Below, in pieces: positions 62,856 to 64,000 of a stretch of 64,000 nt of DNA. A program made the translations under genes and the position numbers. Position 1 is the stretch's first letter. Each line of letters starts with the position of its first letter. Origin of the DNA: Pseudomonas oryzihabitans NBRC 102199 (GTDB lineage Bacteria > Pseudomonadota > Gammaproteobacteria > Pseudomonadales > Pseudomonadaceae); the NCBI RefSeq assembly GCF_000730625.1, contig NZ_BBIT01000002.1, positions 1 through 64,000 of the forward strand, read 5' to 3'. The notes under the pieces were generated by a model. That model saw only the letters and a program-made list of their open reading frames with translations. It made no database searches and had not been told where the DNA came from.

Positions 62856-64000
62856 GGCTGGGCGCTGTCCAGCATGCGGCGGATCCAGCGGGTCAGGTCC
62901 TGGCGGCCATAGGGCTTGTTGAGGATGGGGAAGCGCTCGCCGTTGCCTTCTTCCAGTTCCAGGGCGTTGTTGGCGTAGCCGGTGGTGAGCAGGATGCGCA
63001 ACTCGGGCTGCCGCCGCTGGGCCTCCTTGGCCAGCATTACGCCATTCATGCCGCCAGGCATGATCAGGTCGCTGAACAGCAGGTCGATGGCGGGTTCGCG
63101 CGCGAGAATGTCCAGCGCCTGCTGGCCATTGTGGGCGACCAGCACCTGGTAGCCGGTCTCTTCCAGGATGGCCTGGGCCAGGGCCGCCACGTCCGGGCGA
63201 TCGTCCACCACCAGGATGGTCTCGGAACCGCCGCTGTCCTCGTGCGGGGTCGGCAGGGGCGCCGGGTGTTCGCGCGCCTCCTCTTCGGAAACGGGGAAGT
63301 AGAGACGCACCGAGGTGCCTATGCCGACCTCGGAATAGAGCCTGACCAGGCCGCCCGACTGCTTGAGGAAACCATAGACCATGGACAGGCCCAGGCCGCT
63401 GCCCTGGCCTTCGTCGCGGGTGGTGAAAAAGGGGTCCAGGGCGCGCCCGAGCACGTCGGTCGACATGCCGCAGCCGGTGTCGGTCAAGGCTATGCAGACA
63501 TAATGCCCCTGGGCCAGGCCGCCATGGGCCAGGTCCTGGCCATTGACCTCGACGTTGAGGGTTTCCAGGGTCAGGGTGCCGGTGCCGCGCTCCTGCATGG
63601 CCAGGCGGGCGTTGTCGACGATGTTGAGCAGCGCCGTCTCCAGCTGGATCGGATCGAGCCGGCAATTCCACAGCGCCGGTGCCGGGCGGAAGATGAAGCG
63701 GAAGGGGCCGCCCAGGGCCTGGGCCAGGCGACTCTGGCGGGCATTAATGAGCTTGTTCAGGTCCACCGCGCGCCCGGTCAGGCGCTGCTTGCGGGCGAAG
63801 GCCAGCAGCTGCTGGGTGAGGGTCGCCGCCCGATTCACCGCGTCGCGGGTGTTGTCGACATGGCGCTTGGCCTTGTCCCTGTCCAGTTCCGGGCGGTCCA
63901 GGTTGATCCTCAGGATATCCAGGTAGCCGACCATCACCTGCAACAGGTTGTTGAAATCGTGGGCGATGCCGCCGGTGAGCTGACCCAGGGCTTCCATCTT
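62852..64000 (-). CDS. Hybrid sensor histidine kinase, C-terminal part (cut by window edge)
   Basis: The reading frame continues past 64000, so only the last 382 or so residues are visible. They hold the dimerisation box GGIAHDFNNLLQVMVGYLDIL with the phosphorylatable His, an ATPase domain (NIVDNARLAM, TDTGCGM, GQGSGLGLSMVYGFL), and a receiver domain with ILVVDDRPDVAALAQA and phosphoacceptor in LLFSDLIMPGGMNG. The N-terminal input domain is off the window. The stop overlaps the exoD ATG. Confidence 0.93.
   Translation of the reverse strand, partial: KMEALGQLTGGIAHDFNNLLQVMVGYLDILRINLDRPELDRDKAKRHVDNTRDAVNRAATLTQQLLAFARKQRLTGRAVDLNKLINARQSRLAQALGGPFRFIFRPAPALWNCRLDPIQLETALLNIVDNARLAMQERGTGTLTLETLNVEVNGQDLAHGGLAQGHYVCIALTDTGCGMSTDVLGRALDPFFTTRDEGQGSGLGLSMVYGFLKQSGGLVRLYSEVGIGTSVRLYFPVSEEEAREHPAPLPTPHEDSGGSETILVVDDRPDVAALAQAILEETGYQVLVAHNGQQALDILAREPAIDLLFSDLIMPGGMNGVMLAKEAQRRQPELRILLTTGYANNALELEEGNGERFPILNKPYGRQDLTRWIRRMLDSAQP

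Overview
This is a gene-dense, high-GC segment of a gammaproteobacterial chromosome, most probably a Pseudomonas. The genus call is an inference. It rests on the gene families (NasST nitrate control, RapA beside AlkB, the ppiB-lpxH / glnS-cysS divergon, RraB, RhlE, HDOD proteins) and on the intergenic repeat types (REP doublets, GTAGGGTGGA palindromes). I would not commit to a species, though an enterobactin-type pathway points away from a standard fluorescent pseudomonad. No prophage, insertion sequence or CRISPR array is visible.

Layout. 104-5795: a catechol siderophore block, fepB-like gene divergent from entCEBA, with a Fur box in front of each arm. 5796-6527: gene-free, holding a tandem 259-bp duplication and a REP doublet. 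6528-11044: rapA, then a small gene, alkB, a lysine-tailed 52-aa gene, and ibpA behind a heat-shock promoter and a ROSE-type RNA thermometer. 11111-16419: a LysR gene divergent from a tightly coupled six-gene operon (PanE-like, VOC, MaoC, CaiB/BaiF, AroE-like, AroQ) whose substrate I cannot name. 16726-24746: a cupin, then a peptide-type ABC importer with unusual components, ending in two acetyltransferase genes. 24971-31847: a nitrate transporter with a sigma-54 promoter and an ANTAR-type attenuator, several unrelated genes, and the nasS-nasT sensor pair that should act on that attenuator. 32092-36407: a lipoprotein of the penicillin acylase family lacking the usual serine nucleophile, and two further genes. 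36543-42637: aroC, an MFS gene, the methionine-salvage genes mtnBDC, speE and rraB. 42895-46953: the Anbu cluster (permuted ATP-grasp, alpha-E, transglutaminase, proteasome-like Anbu). 47487-53086: tRNA-Ser(GGA), an HDOD gene, ppiB-lpxH and glnS-cysS. 53234-64000: rhlE, PhoD-like phosphatase, FUSC exporter, flavoprotein, zinc alcohol dehydrogenase, and an operon of hybrid sensor kinase (cut by the window edge), ExoD, deacetylase and NYN-LOTUS protein.

How the parts connect. Chorismate metabolism recurs: aroC makes chorismate, entC consumes it, and the AroE/AroQ-like pair lies in the unexplained operon. Nitrogen control is the best-resolved circuit: NasS (nitrate sensor) and NasT (RNA-binding antiterminator) are encoded about 4 kb upstream of the nitrate transporter whose leader carries two hexaloop hairpins overlapping a terminator. 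A 140-190 bp inverted-repeat element occurs three times, each time at or across the 3' end of a gene and in the same orientation relative to it.

The strongest candidates for something new are the 12111-16419 operon, the three-copy 3'-end element, the acylase-family lipoprotein with a glycine at the nucleophile position, and the transporter with paired acetyltransferases. Family assignments come from reading motifs, without any database search.
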